Origin: JAGXKT01 sp964531695
GTDB lineage: Bacteria > Planctomycetota > Phycisphaerae > SM23-33
Assembly: GCA_964531695.1 (NCBI GenBank)
Contig: CAZHEH010000014.1
Location: 1 to 64,000 of the forward strand
Direction of reading: 5' to 3'
Length of the DNA stretch: 64,000 bases
How positions within the stretch are numbered: position 1 is the stretch's first letter; each line of letters starts with the position of its first letter. A program made the translations under genes and the position numbers. Shown here one piece after another: positions 1 through 8,187 of this stretch. Under the pieces are notes generated by a model. That model did no database searches, was not told where the DNA came from, and was given only the letters and a program-made list of their open reading frames with translations.

Positions 1-232
1 GCATATCCTCCTACCCCGCTACGACCGAAACGCTTACGAACATCGCAAATGGCTCAGGCCCTATCGCCTGCCAGGGCAAGTCCCCAGCCCGGAGCCCCAC
101 GCACGCACGCACGCAACGGCAGATCCGAACACTCCCGGGCATCCCGGCAGCCGGCCCGGGAGCCGCCGTGCGCGATCCCCCTCCTGCGGCCGTGTGCTTC
201 GCGTTTCGTGCCTCCGGGTTCCTCCGAAGCGG
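1..232. other. gene-free left edge
   Basis: I recognise no gene here. A short CGCA/ACGC microsatellite lies at about 99-115. Open frames in this stretch have the high-GC composition expected of shadows and no family pattern. The segment is probably the 3' flank of the TPR gene plus part of whatever lies outside the window. Confidence 0.5.
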
Positions 233-1612
233 CTATCCGGCTTCCTCGAGCTTCCGATCCGTCTCCTGGAGTCGCTCTCGGACGTCCTGGAAGTTGTAAT
301 CCGCCTGGGCGACGCGCGAGAACTGCTCCCGGGCGTCCTCGTATTTCTTCATGTCGAACAGAACCTTGCCGTAGTTGTATCGCAGTTCCTTCTCGCGGGT
401 TTCCGGCATCTCGCTTTCCAAGGCCCGCTCGTACGTCTCGGCCGCCTCGCGGAGCAGCCCCTGCCGGGCGAAGGACTGCCCGAGGTAATTCAGGGCGGAC
501 AGGTGCCTCCGCGGGTCCCGCTGGGCCTGCTGAAGCGAGCCGATGGCATCGTCGTACTGGCCGGCCAGGAACTGCCGCCGCCCCAACTCGTACTTGATGG
601 TCAGGTCCGTCGGGTAGTTCTGGGCCCGCTCGGCGTACTCCTGCAGCTCGAACTCGAGCTGCTTGCGCGCGTGCTCGGCCGCGGCCTGCTTGTCGCCCGC
701 GTCGACCCGCTCACGGTACTGCCTCGTCATCTGGCGGATGACGATATCGCCGATGCGCATCTTGAACTGGTATGCACCGGTCTCCTGGTGCGCCTTTTTC
801 AGAACCTCGATGGCTTCGTTCTCGTGCTGCTCGTCCTCGAATTTCAGCAAGGCGTCGACCAGCGCGTTGATCTTGCCCGGAACGGCCGGCTCGGCCTCAT
901 ACGCCTCGCGGGCCTCCCGGACCTGCCGTTCCAGGAACGACTCGCTCTGGACCAGCGCGTCCCGCTGGATCAACTCCTGCTGCTTGTCCATGTCCTTGAC
1001 GGACCGGGTGAAGTCGCCTTCCTGGTCGTACTTGCCCTTCTGGATCGTGTAGACGGCCGAGAGGTTCCGCATTGCATCGTTAAGGCCCGCATCCTCGGGC
1101 GCCGCCTTCAGCGCGAGCTGGCACGCCTGGATCGCCTTGGCGTAGGCCTCCATGTCCGACAGGTCTTCCGTCAGACGCGCGAACACCTGCTTATTCGGCT
1201 TCTCTTGGCCCTTCTGAGAGTCGATGATGACGTCCGCCAGCCATAGGGCGACCTCGTCCAGTTCCAGCTTCCGCGCCGCCTGATACGCCCGGTCCATGTA
1301 CTGAAGCGACCCCGGCTCCTTCGCCAGCAGGTACTCCGCGTTGAGCAGATTCTGCGTCGCGTCCTTGCCGGGGCGGCGCTTCATCTGCTCCACCATGCCG
1401 GGGCTCTTGCCGCCGGAGGCCTTCCGCCGCAAACCCACAGCCCTCAGCGGCTTGTGCCCCCGCTCCAGGTTCTCCGGCTCACGCTCGATGCCCTGGAGGT
1501 ACATCTCGATGGCGAAGTCCCAGTTGCCCGTCTCGGCCACTTGGTCCGCACGGTCGAAAAAGGCCCTGCCCTTGCCCGACGTATCTTTGCCCTTGGCGTC
1601 CGACTCTGCCAT
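233..1612 (-). CDS. tetratricopeptide-repeat protein
   Basis: A 459-residue protein without signal peptide or membrane segment, so probably cytoplasmic. The last third (about residues 330-455) holds TPR-type helix pairs with the usual pattern of small and aromatic residues (YDDAIGSLQQA, REAAETYERAL, YEDAREQF). The middle is charged, helical and probably coiled. TPR proteins act as scaffolds for other proteins; nothing here names the partner. The ATG at 1610-1612 is preceded by an AGGA-type ribosome site, and a good promoter lies at 1655-1683. The fold is reasonably certain; the role is unknown. Confidence 0.8.
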   Translation of the reverse strand: MAESDAKGKDTSGKGRAFFDRADQVAETGNWDFAIEMYLQGIEREPENLERGHKPLRAVGLRRKASGGKSPGMVEQMKRRPGKDATQNLLNAEYLLAKEPGSLQYMDRAYQAARKLELDEVALWLADVIIDSQKGQEKPNKQVFARLTEDLSDMEAYAKAIQACQLALKAAPEDAGLNDAMRNLSAVYTIQKGKYDQEGDFTRSVKDMDKQQELIQRDALVQSESFLERQVREAREAYEAEPAVPGKINALVDALLKFEDEQHENEAIEVLKKAHQETGAYQFKMRIGDIVIRQMTRQYRERVDAGDKQAAAEHARKQLEFELQEYAERAQNYPTDLTIKYELGRRQFLAGQYDDAIGSLQQAQRDPRRHLSALNYLGQSFARQGLLREAAETYERALESEMPETREKELRYNYGKVLFDMKKYEDAREQFSRVAQADYNFQDVRERLQETDRKLEEAG

Positions 1613-1654
1613 GCGTCATTCCTCTGTGGTCGCCTGCGGTCCCCGGAACGCTTC

Positions 1655-1683
1655 AGAATACCCGCACGCCGCGCCGCGGGCAA
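1655..1683 (-). promoter_or_regulatory. promoter of the TPR gene
   Basis: Reading the minus strand: TTGCCC (1678-1683), 17-bp spacer, TATTCT (1655-1660). The start codon is 42 nt beyond the -10 box, leaving room for the AGGA ribosome site. Confidence 0.55.
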
Positions 1684-1699
1684 GCGCGCCGGTGCCGGT

Positions 1700-2584
1700 T
1701 CAGCCAGCGGCGAGCATCTCGGCGGCCTTGCGGTAGTGCCCCGGCGGCACGTCCTCGGGCCGGGCGTCCGGGTCGATGCCCGCGGCCGCCATCGCCGCCC
1801 GGACCGCGTCCGGATCCAGCGCGGGGCCGCACCGGCCCGGCAGCGAGCCGATCCGCTTGCGCCGCTGCCCGAACGCGGCCGCAAGCAGGGAGTCCAGTTC
1901 CGCCATCGCGGCGAACTCGGCCGCCTCTTCGGTGAAGTCTATGCGGAGCATGCGGCTGGCGACTTTCGGCCGGGGCCAGAAGGCCGTCGGCGGCACGGCC
2001 GCACCCATCGTCAGCCGCCCGAGCGTCGCCACGAGTACGCTGAGCGGGCCATAGGCCTTGCCGCCCGGCCCGGCCGCGAGCCGCTCGGCCACCTCCTGCT
2101 GCACGGTGAAGATCAGGCGGTCAAAGCGGCAGGCCCGCTCGGCCGTGCCGCGGGCGGTCGCCCACGTCAGACGAAGCGCCGAGGCAACCAGCGGCGTGGC
2201 GACCCCGTATGGAAGATTCGCCACGAGCGTTGTTTCCGGCCCGGCCGTGGCAAGCACATCCGGGGCGATCTCATGCTTGCCGGCCAGCACATCGCGGCAC
2301 AGCAGCGCGAAGCCCGCCCGCGATCCCAGCCGCCGCTGGAGCAGGCGGCACAGCCCGGCGTCGGCCTCGACGGCCGTCAGCCGACCGCAGCGATCGAGCA
2401 GATCCTCGGTCAGCGAGCCGGTGCCGGGCCCGACCTCCAGAACGGAGCGGCCCTCGAGCGGTCCGGCCAGATCGAGCAGCTTGGCCATCAGGTTACCGTC
2501 GATGAGGAAATTCTGCCCGAGCCGCCGCTGAGGGCGGAGCCCGGCCTCGTCCAGCATCCGGCGAACCTGCGACAGCGTCTGCAT
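1700..2584 (-). CDS. rsmA: 16S rRNA dimethyladenosine transferase RsmA/KsgA
   Basis: A 294-residue SAM-dependent methyltransferase. It dimethylates two adjacent adenines in the 3' hairpin of 16S rRNA during 30S maturation. Visible are the N-terminal QNFLID segment, the SAM-binding glycine motif EVGPGTGS near residue 53, an acidic residue in AVEADAG, and the catalytic NLPYG near residue 123. The length is normal. The gene stands alone. A TAGCAT box ends 6 nt before the ATG, with a weak -35 (TAGTCG at 2614-2619), so the mRNA may be almost leaderless. Confidence 0.93.
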   Translation of the reverse strand: MQTLSQVRRMLDEAGLRPQRRLGQNFLIDGNLMAKLLDLAGPLEGRSVLEVGPGTGSLTEDLLDRCGRLTAVEADAGLCRLLQRRLGSRAGFALLCRDVLAGKHEIAPDVLATAGPETTLVANLPYGVATPLVASALRLTWATARGTAERACRFDRLIFTVQQEVAERLAAGPGGKAYGPLSVLVATLGRLTMGAAVPPTAFWPRPKVASRMLRIDFTEEAAEFAAMAELDSLLAAAFGQRRKRIGSLPGRCGPALDPDAVRAAMAAAGIDPDARPEDVPPGHYRKAAEMLAAG

Positions 2585-2771
2585 GGCCGGATGCTACCGC
2601 GCCGCCCCCGTCGCGACTACCGCGGGGTGGGGCTCGACAAACAGCCCCCGGCGCGGCATAGTGGCGCCCCGCCCGCTGACCGCCTGGCGGGCGACGTGGG
2701 CTCGCGGCGCGGCAGCGCCTGAGCCCGGCCCGGCCAGAACGCGAGAATCCTGAGTACAAGGGAGACACCCG

Positions 2772-3821
2772 ATGGCGAAGATCAAAGGACCGGCCCTGTT
2801 CCTGGCACAGTTCCTCCGAGACGAGCCGCCGTACAACGAATTGGAGAGCATCTGCAAGTGGGCGGCGGACCTCGGCTACGTCGGCGTGCAGATCCCGAGC
2901 TGGGACTCGCGCTGCATCGACCTGGACAAGGCCGCCGAAAGCCAGGACTACTGCGACGAGCTGAAGGGCAAGCTCCGAGACATCGGTGTGGAGATTACCG
3001 AGCTGTCCAGTCACCTCCAGGGCCAGTGCGTGGCGATGCACCCGGCCTACGAGCGGGCGTTCGCGGGCTTCTACCCGGAGGGCATGGACCGCGCCGCCGC
3101 CAGCCAGTGGGCGACCGAGCAGATGCACAAGGTCATCCTCGCCTCGGAGAATCTGGAGTTGTCGGCGATTCCGACGTTCTCGGGCGCGTTGCTGTGGCCC
3201 ATGATGTACCCCTGGCCGCAGCGCCCGGCCGGCATCGTGGACGTGGGCTTCGGCGAGCTGGCCAAGCGCTGGCAGCCGCTGCTGGACCTCGCCGCGGACA
3301 AGGGCATCACGCTGGCCTACGAGCTGCACCCCGGCGAGGACCTGCACGACGGCGTGACCTTCGAGATGTTCCTGGAGAAGGTCGACGACAGCCCCGCCGC
3401 GGCGATCAACTACGACCCGAGCCACTTCGTGCTCCAGGCGCTGGACTACGTCGAGTTCATCCACCTGTACAGCGAGTGGATCACGGCCTTCCACGTGAAG
3501 GACGCCGAGCTTCGCCCGGACGGGCGCGTGGGAGTGTACGGCGGCTACCAGCCGTGGGCGCAGCGGGCCGGGCGGTTCCGCTCGCTGGGCGACGGGCAGG
3601 TGGACTTCGTGCGGGTCTTCACGGCGCTGACCGAGGCGGGCTACGACTCATGGGCCGTGCTGGAGTGGGAGTGCTGCATCAAGTCGCCGGAACAGGGCGC
3701 CGAAGAAGGCGCGCCGTTCATCGACATGCACATCATTGAGGCGTCCGAGGTGGCATTCGATGACTTCGCCGGCGGCGAGGCGGACACCCAGGCGAATCGG
3801 AAGATGCTGGGGCTCGACTGA
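2772..3821 (+). CDS. sugar phosphate isomerase/epimerase family protein
   Basis: A 349-residue TIM-barrel protein of the xylose-isomerase-like/AP-endonuclease-2 superfamily. Metal and substrate residues of the family are visible: Glu in LAYELHPGE, Asp and His in NYDPSHF, His and Asp in AFHVKDAE, and Glu in VLEWECC. There is no signal peptide, so it is probably a cytoplasmic sugar or polyol isomerase or epimerase; the substrate cannot be read from sequence. The start ATG has a GGGAGA site 8 nt upstream. It is convergent with the secreted protein at 3922-4755. Confidence 0.85.
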   Translation: MAKIKGPALFLAQFLRDEPPYNELESICKWAADLGYVGVQIPSWDSRCIDLDKAAESQDYCDELKGKLRDIGVEITELSSHLQGQCVAMHPAYERAFAGFYPEGMDRAAASQWATEQMHKVILASENLELSAIPTFSGALLWPMMYPWPQRPAGIVDVGFGELAKRWQPLLDLAADKGITLAYELHPGEDLHDGVTFEMFLEKVDDSPAAAINYDPSHFVLQALDYVEFIHLYSEWITAFHVKDAELRPDGRVGVYGGYQPWAQRAGRFRSLGDGQVDFVRVFTALTEAGYDSWAVLEWECCIKSPEQGAEEGAPFIDMHIIEASEVAFDDFAGGEADTQANRKMLGLD

Positions 3822-3837
3822 ACGGCAGGTCGAAAGT

Positions 3838-3913
3838 CGAAGATCGGAGCTCGGAGTTTCGGTAGCCGGGCCGCCCGGACCGCTGGGGCCGTTGCTTCGA
3901 TCTTCGATCTTCG
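3838..3913. terminator. inverted repeat between convergent genes
   Basis: CGAAGATCG at 3838-3846 is matched by its reverse complement CGATCTTCG, present twice on the right (3898-3906 and 3905-3913). The element lies exactly between two convergent genes and could form a hairpin with a GC-rich loop. There is no strong T-tract. It may instead be a degenerate copy of a dispersed short repeat. Confidence 0.4.
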
Positions 3914-3921
3914 GCCTCTCG

Positions 3922-4755
3922 TCAATCCGGCACGATGTCGGTGACCTCGAAACGGAGCGTCTTGACCTCGTACTCCGTGACGATGCCGACCCGGACGTAC
4001 TTGAGTTCGGCGTCAAGCGGCACTGTGAACTCTCCGATCAGCGCCGATTCCTCGGCCAGCGGGTCGCCCTTCTGCAGCTTGCCGTCGACCAGCTCCCGCC
4101 CCAGGGAGTCGAGGGCGGCAACCCGGCCGACGAAGGGCCCGGTCGGTCCCGCCTCGGGACGCTTGCAGGCGATCTCGACGTCCCAGTGGCCTTTCTCGTC
4201 CACGCCGAGCTCAGCCACGCGGAAGCGGATGCCGCTCGGCCCTTCCTGCTCTTTGGTCGTCACGGCGGCCGGGACGCGCACGTATTCCCATTCCCTGGCC
4301 AGCAGCACCTGGGCCTCCAGCCGCATGCGGTGCACGCGGTAGGCGTCGCGCAGCAGTTCCGTCTCGTCGAGCTCGATCTCGCGCGAGGGCTTGTGCATGT
4401 ACTCGAACGTGCCGGACTTGTAGCCCTTTCGTCTCGTCTTGCCCTTCTTTCGATCGAGGATGTCGTCGCCGCGGGTATCCTCCACCGCGGCGGCGTGGAG
4501 TTCCTCTGTCACCGCGATGACCTTGTCGTCCTGGCCGGGCGGGATGCTCAGCAGGCACTCCAGGGCTATCGTATACTCGCTCTCGCCGCCGGGGGTGAGC
4601 TCGAGTTCGGTCTGCGCCTCCAGCTCGCGGATCTCCAGCGTGTAACCGGCGTGCTCGAACTCGGGGCCCGGCGGGCCGTCGTCCTTGGCCCGCCCGGCAA
4701 TGCCGACGGCCGCCAGCAGCGCGATCGCGCCGCACAGAACGTGTCTGGGCTTCAT
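3922..4755 (-). CDS. secreted protein of unknown function
   Basis: A 277-residue protein starting at the ATG at 4753-4755. This start gives a clear signal peptide (basic MKPR, then a hydrophobic stretch ending near AGRA, about 22 residues). The mature part is rich in charged beta-type segments and contains a basic run (KKGKTRRKGYK) near the middle. I do not recognise a family. The open frame extends much further upstream, but that extension overlaps ispH and has no gene-like features. Probably periplasmic or cell-surface. Confidence 0.7.
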   Translation of the reverse strand: MKPRHVLCGAIALLAAVGIAGRAKDDGPPGPEFEHAGYTLEIRELEAQTELELTPGGESEYTIALECLLSIPPGQDDKVIAVTEELHAAAVEDTRGDDILDRKKGKTRRKGYKSGTFEYMHKPSREIELDETELLRDAYRVHRMRLEAQVLLAREWEYVRVPAAVTTKEQEGPSGIRFRVAELGVDEKGHWDVEIACKRPEAGPTGPFVGRVAALDSLGRELVDGKLQKGDPLAEESALIGEFTVPLDAELKYVRVGIVTEYEVKTLRFEVTDIVPD

Positions 4756-4874
4756 GGTCTGTCCCTTCGATGGGGGGCGTAGCGCCTCTGCACATTCTAA
4801 CGCGCTGCGCGGCGCCTCGGCGCGGCCCATCCGCGGCCCCTTGCAGCCGCGTGACGAGCACCCGCCCCCGTCCT

Positions 4875-6017
4875 CTACTGTAGCATCCCGGCCAGCCGGT
4901 CCAACACCTGTCCGATCAGCACCTCGGGCGTCGAGGCGCCCGACAGGACGCCGATCCGCAGCGGGCGGCGCTCCGGCAGCCAGCCGCGGTGTACGCGCGT
5001 CTCGCCGGCCTGCGGGTCGTAGCTCTCGATCGCCTCCGCGGAGAAGACCGCCTCCGCCGTCTCGATGAAGTAGGCCGGCCCATGCCCGGCGGCCAGCTCG
5101 TACAGGTGCCGCGTATTGGACGAGCCAAAGCCGCCGACGACAATCGCGAGGTCCAGCCCCTCGCGGCACAGCTCGACCGCGGCGCTCTGGCGCTCCTGCG
5201 TCGCCCGGCAGACGGTCGGCTCAAACAGTAGCCGCTGCTCCGCCTCCTGCTCGCCGAAGCGGGCCGCGAATGCCTCGCCCGCGCGCCGGCGGACCTCCAT
5301 CGTGTCGTCGTAGAGCATGGTCGTCTGGCTGACCTGCGCCAGATGCAGGAACGGCTCGATGCACTCGGTGTTCGTATGGTCGGTGTCGAAGCGATCTGCG
5401 AAGCTCTGCCGCTCCGTGCCGCGGATGAGCCGGCAGAACACGTCGATCTCGTCCAGCCCGCCGACGACCACGTACTTGCCGCCCGCGGCCGCCAGGCGGG
5501 ACTTGGTCACAACCGTCTCGTCGTGCATCGCCCGGCCGAAGATGAGCACGCCGCGGCCGGCTTCCGCGGCTCGCTCCGCCCAGGCCCACAGGCGGCGAAC
5601 GTTGCCGCAGGTCGTGTCGATCACCTCGCAGCCGATGACCCGCAGGCGGCGCTCGACCGGCAGCGGCACGCCGAAGGCGGGGATCACGGCGCAGTCCTCC
5701 GGTCCGATGAGATCCTCGAGACGCTCGCGCTCGTCCGGAGTGAGCACGCGGACGCCCCGGTCGCGGAAGAAGTCGTTCACCCACGGGTTGTGGATGATCT
5801 CGCCGAGCAGGAACAGCCGCTTACCGTCGCCCCGGGCGTCCTCGACGGCTCGGGCGAGCATCTCCAGGGCGACCTCCACGCCGCGGCAGAAGCCGAACGC
5901 CCTCGGCAGGCGCAGCTCGCCGGCGGGCAGACGCCAGACGCCCCCCGCCGCCCGGACACGGTCGACCGTCCGGCTGCTCAGCGGCCCTCGTTCGGGATTC
6001 TCGGTTCCGCTCGCCAT
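4875..6017 (-). CDS. ispH: 4-hydroxy-3-methylbut-2-enyl diphosphate reductase IspH
   Basis: A 380-residue [4Fe-4S] reductase of the last MEP-pathway step, making IPP and DMAPP from HMBPP. Three cluster cysteines can be placed: AFGFCRGV (near residue 44), DTTCGNV and EPTVCRATQERQ. IIHNPWVN, GRAMHDET and QTTML match catalytic or substrate segments. The enzyme resembles the plant/cyanobacterial type: PAFG replaces the SAHG of E. coli, as expected for that branch. The residues after the second cysteine are GNVRRLW rather than the usual PxV. It lies 33 bp downstream of ruvC on the same strand; ispF is at 10538. Confidence 0.9.
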   Translation of the reverse strand: MASGTENPERGPLSSRTVDRVRAAGGVWRLPAGELRLPRAFGFCRGVEVALEMLARAVEDARGDGKRLFLLGEIIHNPWVNDFFRDRGVRVLTPDERERLEDLIGPEDCAVIPAFGVPLPVERRLRVIGCEVIDTTCGNVRRLWAWAERAAEAGRGVLIFGRAMHDETVVTKSRLAAAGGKYVVVGGLDEIDVFCRLIRGTERQSFADRFDTDHTNTECIEPFLHLAQVSQTTMLYDDTMEVRRRAGEAFAARFGEQEAEQRLLFEPTVCRATQERQSAAVELCREGLDLAIVVGGFGSSNTRHLYELAAGHGPAYFIETAEAVFSAEAIESYDPQAGETRVHRGWLPERRPLRIGVLSGASTPEVLIGQVLDRLAGMLQ

Positions 6018-6033
6018 CGCGCTGTTCTTGGAA

Positions 6034-6050
6034 TCCGTATAATCCGTGGA
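6034..6050. repeat. relic of short interspersed repeat
   Basis: AATCCGTATAATCCGTGG resembles the dispersed GGATTACACGGATTACACGG family, read here on the minus strand. A second copy in the opposite orientation lies on the other side of ruvC (6554-6575). Confidence 0.35.
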
Positions 6051-6536
6051 CTATATCCGCCTGGCCGCACACAGAGCGATCGCCAGCGCATCGGCCACGT
6101 CCGGGGGCTCCGGCGGCTCCGAGAGGCCGCAGACGGACTGCACCGCGTGCTGAATCTGCCGCTTGGACGCATGGCCGTTGCCGGTCAGGGACTTCTTGAC
6201 CTCGGTCGCCGCCAGGTTCCGCACGCCGATGCCGGCCTGCCGGGCCGCCAGCAGCGCGATGCCGCGGGCATGGGCCATCAGGATCGCGGTCCGCGGGTGC
6301 TTGTAGTGGGCATAGAGATTCTCCACGGCGACCCAGTCGGGGCGGAGTTCGCCGATCAACTCCGACAGATCGGCGTGGATATGCGCGATTCGCTCGGGCA
6401 GCCCGGCCTTGTCGTCAGTCCGGACCGTGCCCGCCTCGACCGCGGCCGTGGCCTGCCCGCGAACGTCCACCGCGCCGTAGCCGGTAATATTCAAGCCGGG
6501 GTCAATGCCCAGTATGCGAACGGCTCCATCGCGCAT
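6051..6536 (-). CDS. ruvC: Holliday junction endonuclease RuvC
   Basis: A 161-residue RNase H-fold resolvase that cuts four-way junctions in recombination with RuvAB. The acidic catalytic residues are visible: Asp in ILGIDPG (near residue 11), Glu in VAVENLY, and two Asp in PDVADALAIAL near the C-terminus. The length is typical. ruvA and ruvB are not in the window. A TATACT box (6543-6548) ends 6 nt before the ATG and no Shine-Dalgarno sequence is present, so a leaderless transcript is plausible. Confidence 0.93.
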   Translation of the reverse strand: MRDGAVRILGIDPGLNITGYGAVDVRGQATAAVEAGTVRTDDKAGLPERIAHIHADLSELIGELRPDWVAVENLYAHYKHPRTAILMAHARGIALLAARQAGIGVRNLAATEVKKSLTGNGHASKRQIQHAVQSVCGLSEPPEPPDVADALAIALCAARRI

Positions 6537-6553
6537 GCGAATAGTATATGTTC

Positions 6554-6575
6554 AGGGATTACACGGATTGCACGG
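6554..6575. repeat. relic of short interspersed repeat
   Basis: GGATTACACGGATTGCACGG lies just upstream of ruvC, in the opposite orientation to the similar piece at 6034-6050. From memory this type of unit is common between genes in planctomycete and related genomes. Confidence 0.4.
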
Positions 6576-6690
6576 AAGAAAAGCGGGTGCCACGGACGTG
6601 TCCTCACGTCCGTACGGAACACGGGAAAGACCCAGCCCGATGCGGGACGCAAGCCCCGATGTCCATCGGTCCCCGTGGCGCCCGATGAGG

Positions 6691-8118
6691 TCAGGCCGGG
6701 ACGAAGACAGAAGCCCCGCCGGCCGTCAACTCCGTGCCACCCGCCGCATCGGACAGCTCGAACCCCGCGGCGGTGATTTCGTCCCGTAGCGCATCCGCCT
6801 TGGCGAAGTCCTTGTCCTGCCGCGCCTGCCGGCGCCGGCGCACCTTCTCGACGATCTCGTCGGGCACGGTCAGCTCCTCCGGCGCCATCTCCGCCACGCC
6901 CAACCCCAGCACTTCATCCATGGCCAGCAGCGTTGCGTAGCGGCGGCCGGGGGGCTCGTCGGCCTTCACGGCCGACCACATCGCCGCCAGGGCCCGCGGC
7001 ATGTTCAGGTCGTCGCACGCGGCCGTGCGGAAGTCCGCCATCGGCCCTTCCAGGGGCGCCTCGTCGCCGGCATGCCCCTCGCGCAAGGAGATCACCTCGC
7101 GTTTGAGGTTGCGGTACGCGGCCTGCGCCGCGTCGAGCGCCTCCCACGTGAAGGCGAGCTGCTGGCGGTAGTGCGCCTGGAGCAGGAAGTAGCGGTAGGC
7201 GAGCGGGTCGTAGCCCTTGTCCACGAGCCGTTGCAGCGTGAGGAACTCGCCGGCCGACTTGGCCATCTTCGCGGCCGAGCCGCCCTTCTGCACCACGAGC
7301 CACCCGCCGTGGATCCACCAGTTGCACCACTTGTGCCCGAGGGCGGACTCGGCCTGGGCGATCTCGTTCGTGTGGTGCACGGGCACGTGATCGATGCCGC
7401 CGCAGTGGATGTCCAGCCGCTCGCCGAGGTAGGCGATCGCCATCGCGGAGCACTCGATGTGCCAGCCGGGGAAGCCCCGGCCCCACGGGCTGTCCCACTC
7501 CATCTGGCGCTGCGCACCGGCGGGCGAGAACTTCCAGAGGGCGAAGTCGGTTGGGTTGCGCTTGCCCTCGACCATCTCGATCCGCGCCCCGGCCTCGAGC
7601 CCTTCGAGGTCGAGTCGCGCCATCTCGCCGTAGTTGTCGAGCTTCGACGTGTCGAAGTAGATGCCGTCGCCGGGGACCTCGTAAGTGTAGCCGCGCTCCT
7701 CCAGCTTCCGCACGAGATCGATCTGCTCGGCGATGTGCTCGGTCGCCTTGCACCAGACCTCCGGCATCAGGCAGTTCAGCCGCTCCAGGTCGCGTTCGAA
7801 CGCCTGCTGGTAATACTCGGCGATCTCCCAGGCGCTGCGTCCCTCGCGGCGGGCGCCTTTTTCCATCTTGTCCTCGCCGGCGTCGGCGTCGTCGGTCAGG
7901 TGGCCGACGTCGGTGATGTTCATCACCCGCCGGACCTCGTAGCCGCACAGCCGCAGCACGCGGACGAGCACATCCTCGAAGACGTACGTCCGAAGGTTGC
8001 CGATGTGGGCGTAGTTGTAGACCGTCAGCCCGCAGGTGTAGAGCTTGACCTCGGGCGGCTCGACCGGCTCGAAGCGGTCCTTGCTGCGCGTCAGCGTGTT
8101 GTACAGCCGAAATTCCAT
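6691..8118 (-). CDS. cysS: cysteinyl-tRNA synthetase
   Basis: A 475-residue class I aminoacyl-tRNA synthetase charging tRNA-Cys. Visible are the zinc/cysteine-binding YTCGLTVYN, the HIGH-type signature AHIGN, the GWHIECSAMA segment and a KMSKS variant KMAKS. The length is normal. I chose the ATG at 8116-8118, which is preceded by GGTGA; a GTG 12 nt further upstream is possible. It follows the sulfatase gene by 67 bp on the same strand, with a repeat-like linker between them. Confidence 0.94.
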   Translation of the reverse strand: MEFRLYNTLTRSKDRFEPVEPPEVKLYTCGLTVYNYAHIGNLRTYVFEDVLVRVLRLCGYEVRRVMNITDVGHLTDDADAGEDKMEKGARREGRSAWEIAEYYQQAFERDLERLNCLMPEVWCKATEHIAEQIDLVRKLEERGYTYEVPGDGIYFDTSKLDNYGEMARLDLEGLEAGARIEMVEGKRNPTDFALWKFSPAGAQRQMEWDSPWGRGFPGWHIECSAMAIAYLGERLDIHCGGIDHVPVHHTNEIAQAESALGHKWCNWWIHGGWLVVQKGGSAAKMAKSAGEFLTLQRLVDKGYDPLAYRYFLLQAHYRQQLAFTWEALDAAQAAYRNLKREVISLREGHAGDEAPLEGPMADFRTAACDDLNMPRALAAMWSAVKADEPPGRRYATLLAMDEVLGLGVAEMAPEELTVPDEIVEKVRRRRQARQDKDFAKADALRDEITAAGFELSDAAGGTELTAGGASVFVPA

Positions 8119-8126
8119 TGTGTTCA

Positions 8127-8187
8127 CCACGGAGGATTCACAGCCAAAGAGACCTCTGCCGTCTCGGCGCTCTCTGCGCTGAGGTTC
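8127..8187. repeat. relic of a dispersed intergenic repeat
   Basis: The linker between the sulfatase and cysS carries CACGGAGGATTCACAG and CTCTCTGCGCTGAGG. These look like a decayed copy of the dispersed intergenic family CACGGAGGACACGGAG ... CTCTGCGGTGAA that I remember from planctomycete-type genomes. Confidence 0.35.

Noticed and set aside
99..115. CGCA microsatellite
   Set aside because: Only four units; ordinary in GC-rich DNA and not a CRISPR or regulatory array.
194..1246. Long plus-strand frame opposite the TPR gene
   Set aside because: High-GC shadow; no family pattern, and the minus frame has a promoter and TPR motifs.
4756..5169. N-terminal extension of the secreted protein at 3922
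   Set aside because: It overlaps ispH and would bury the signal peptide.
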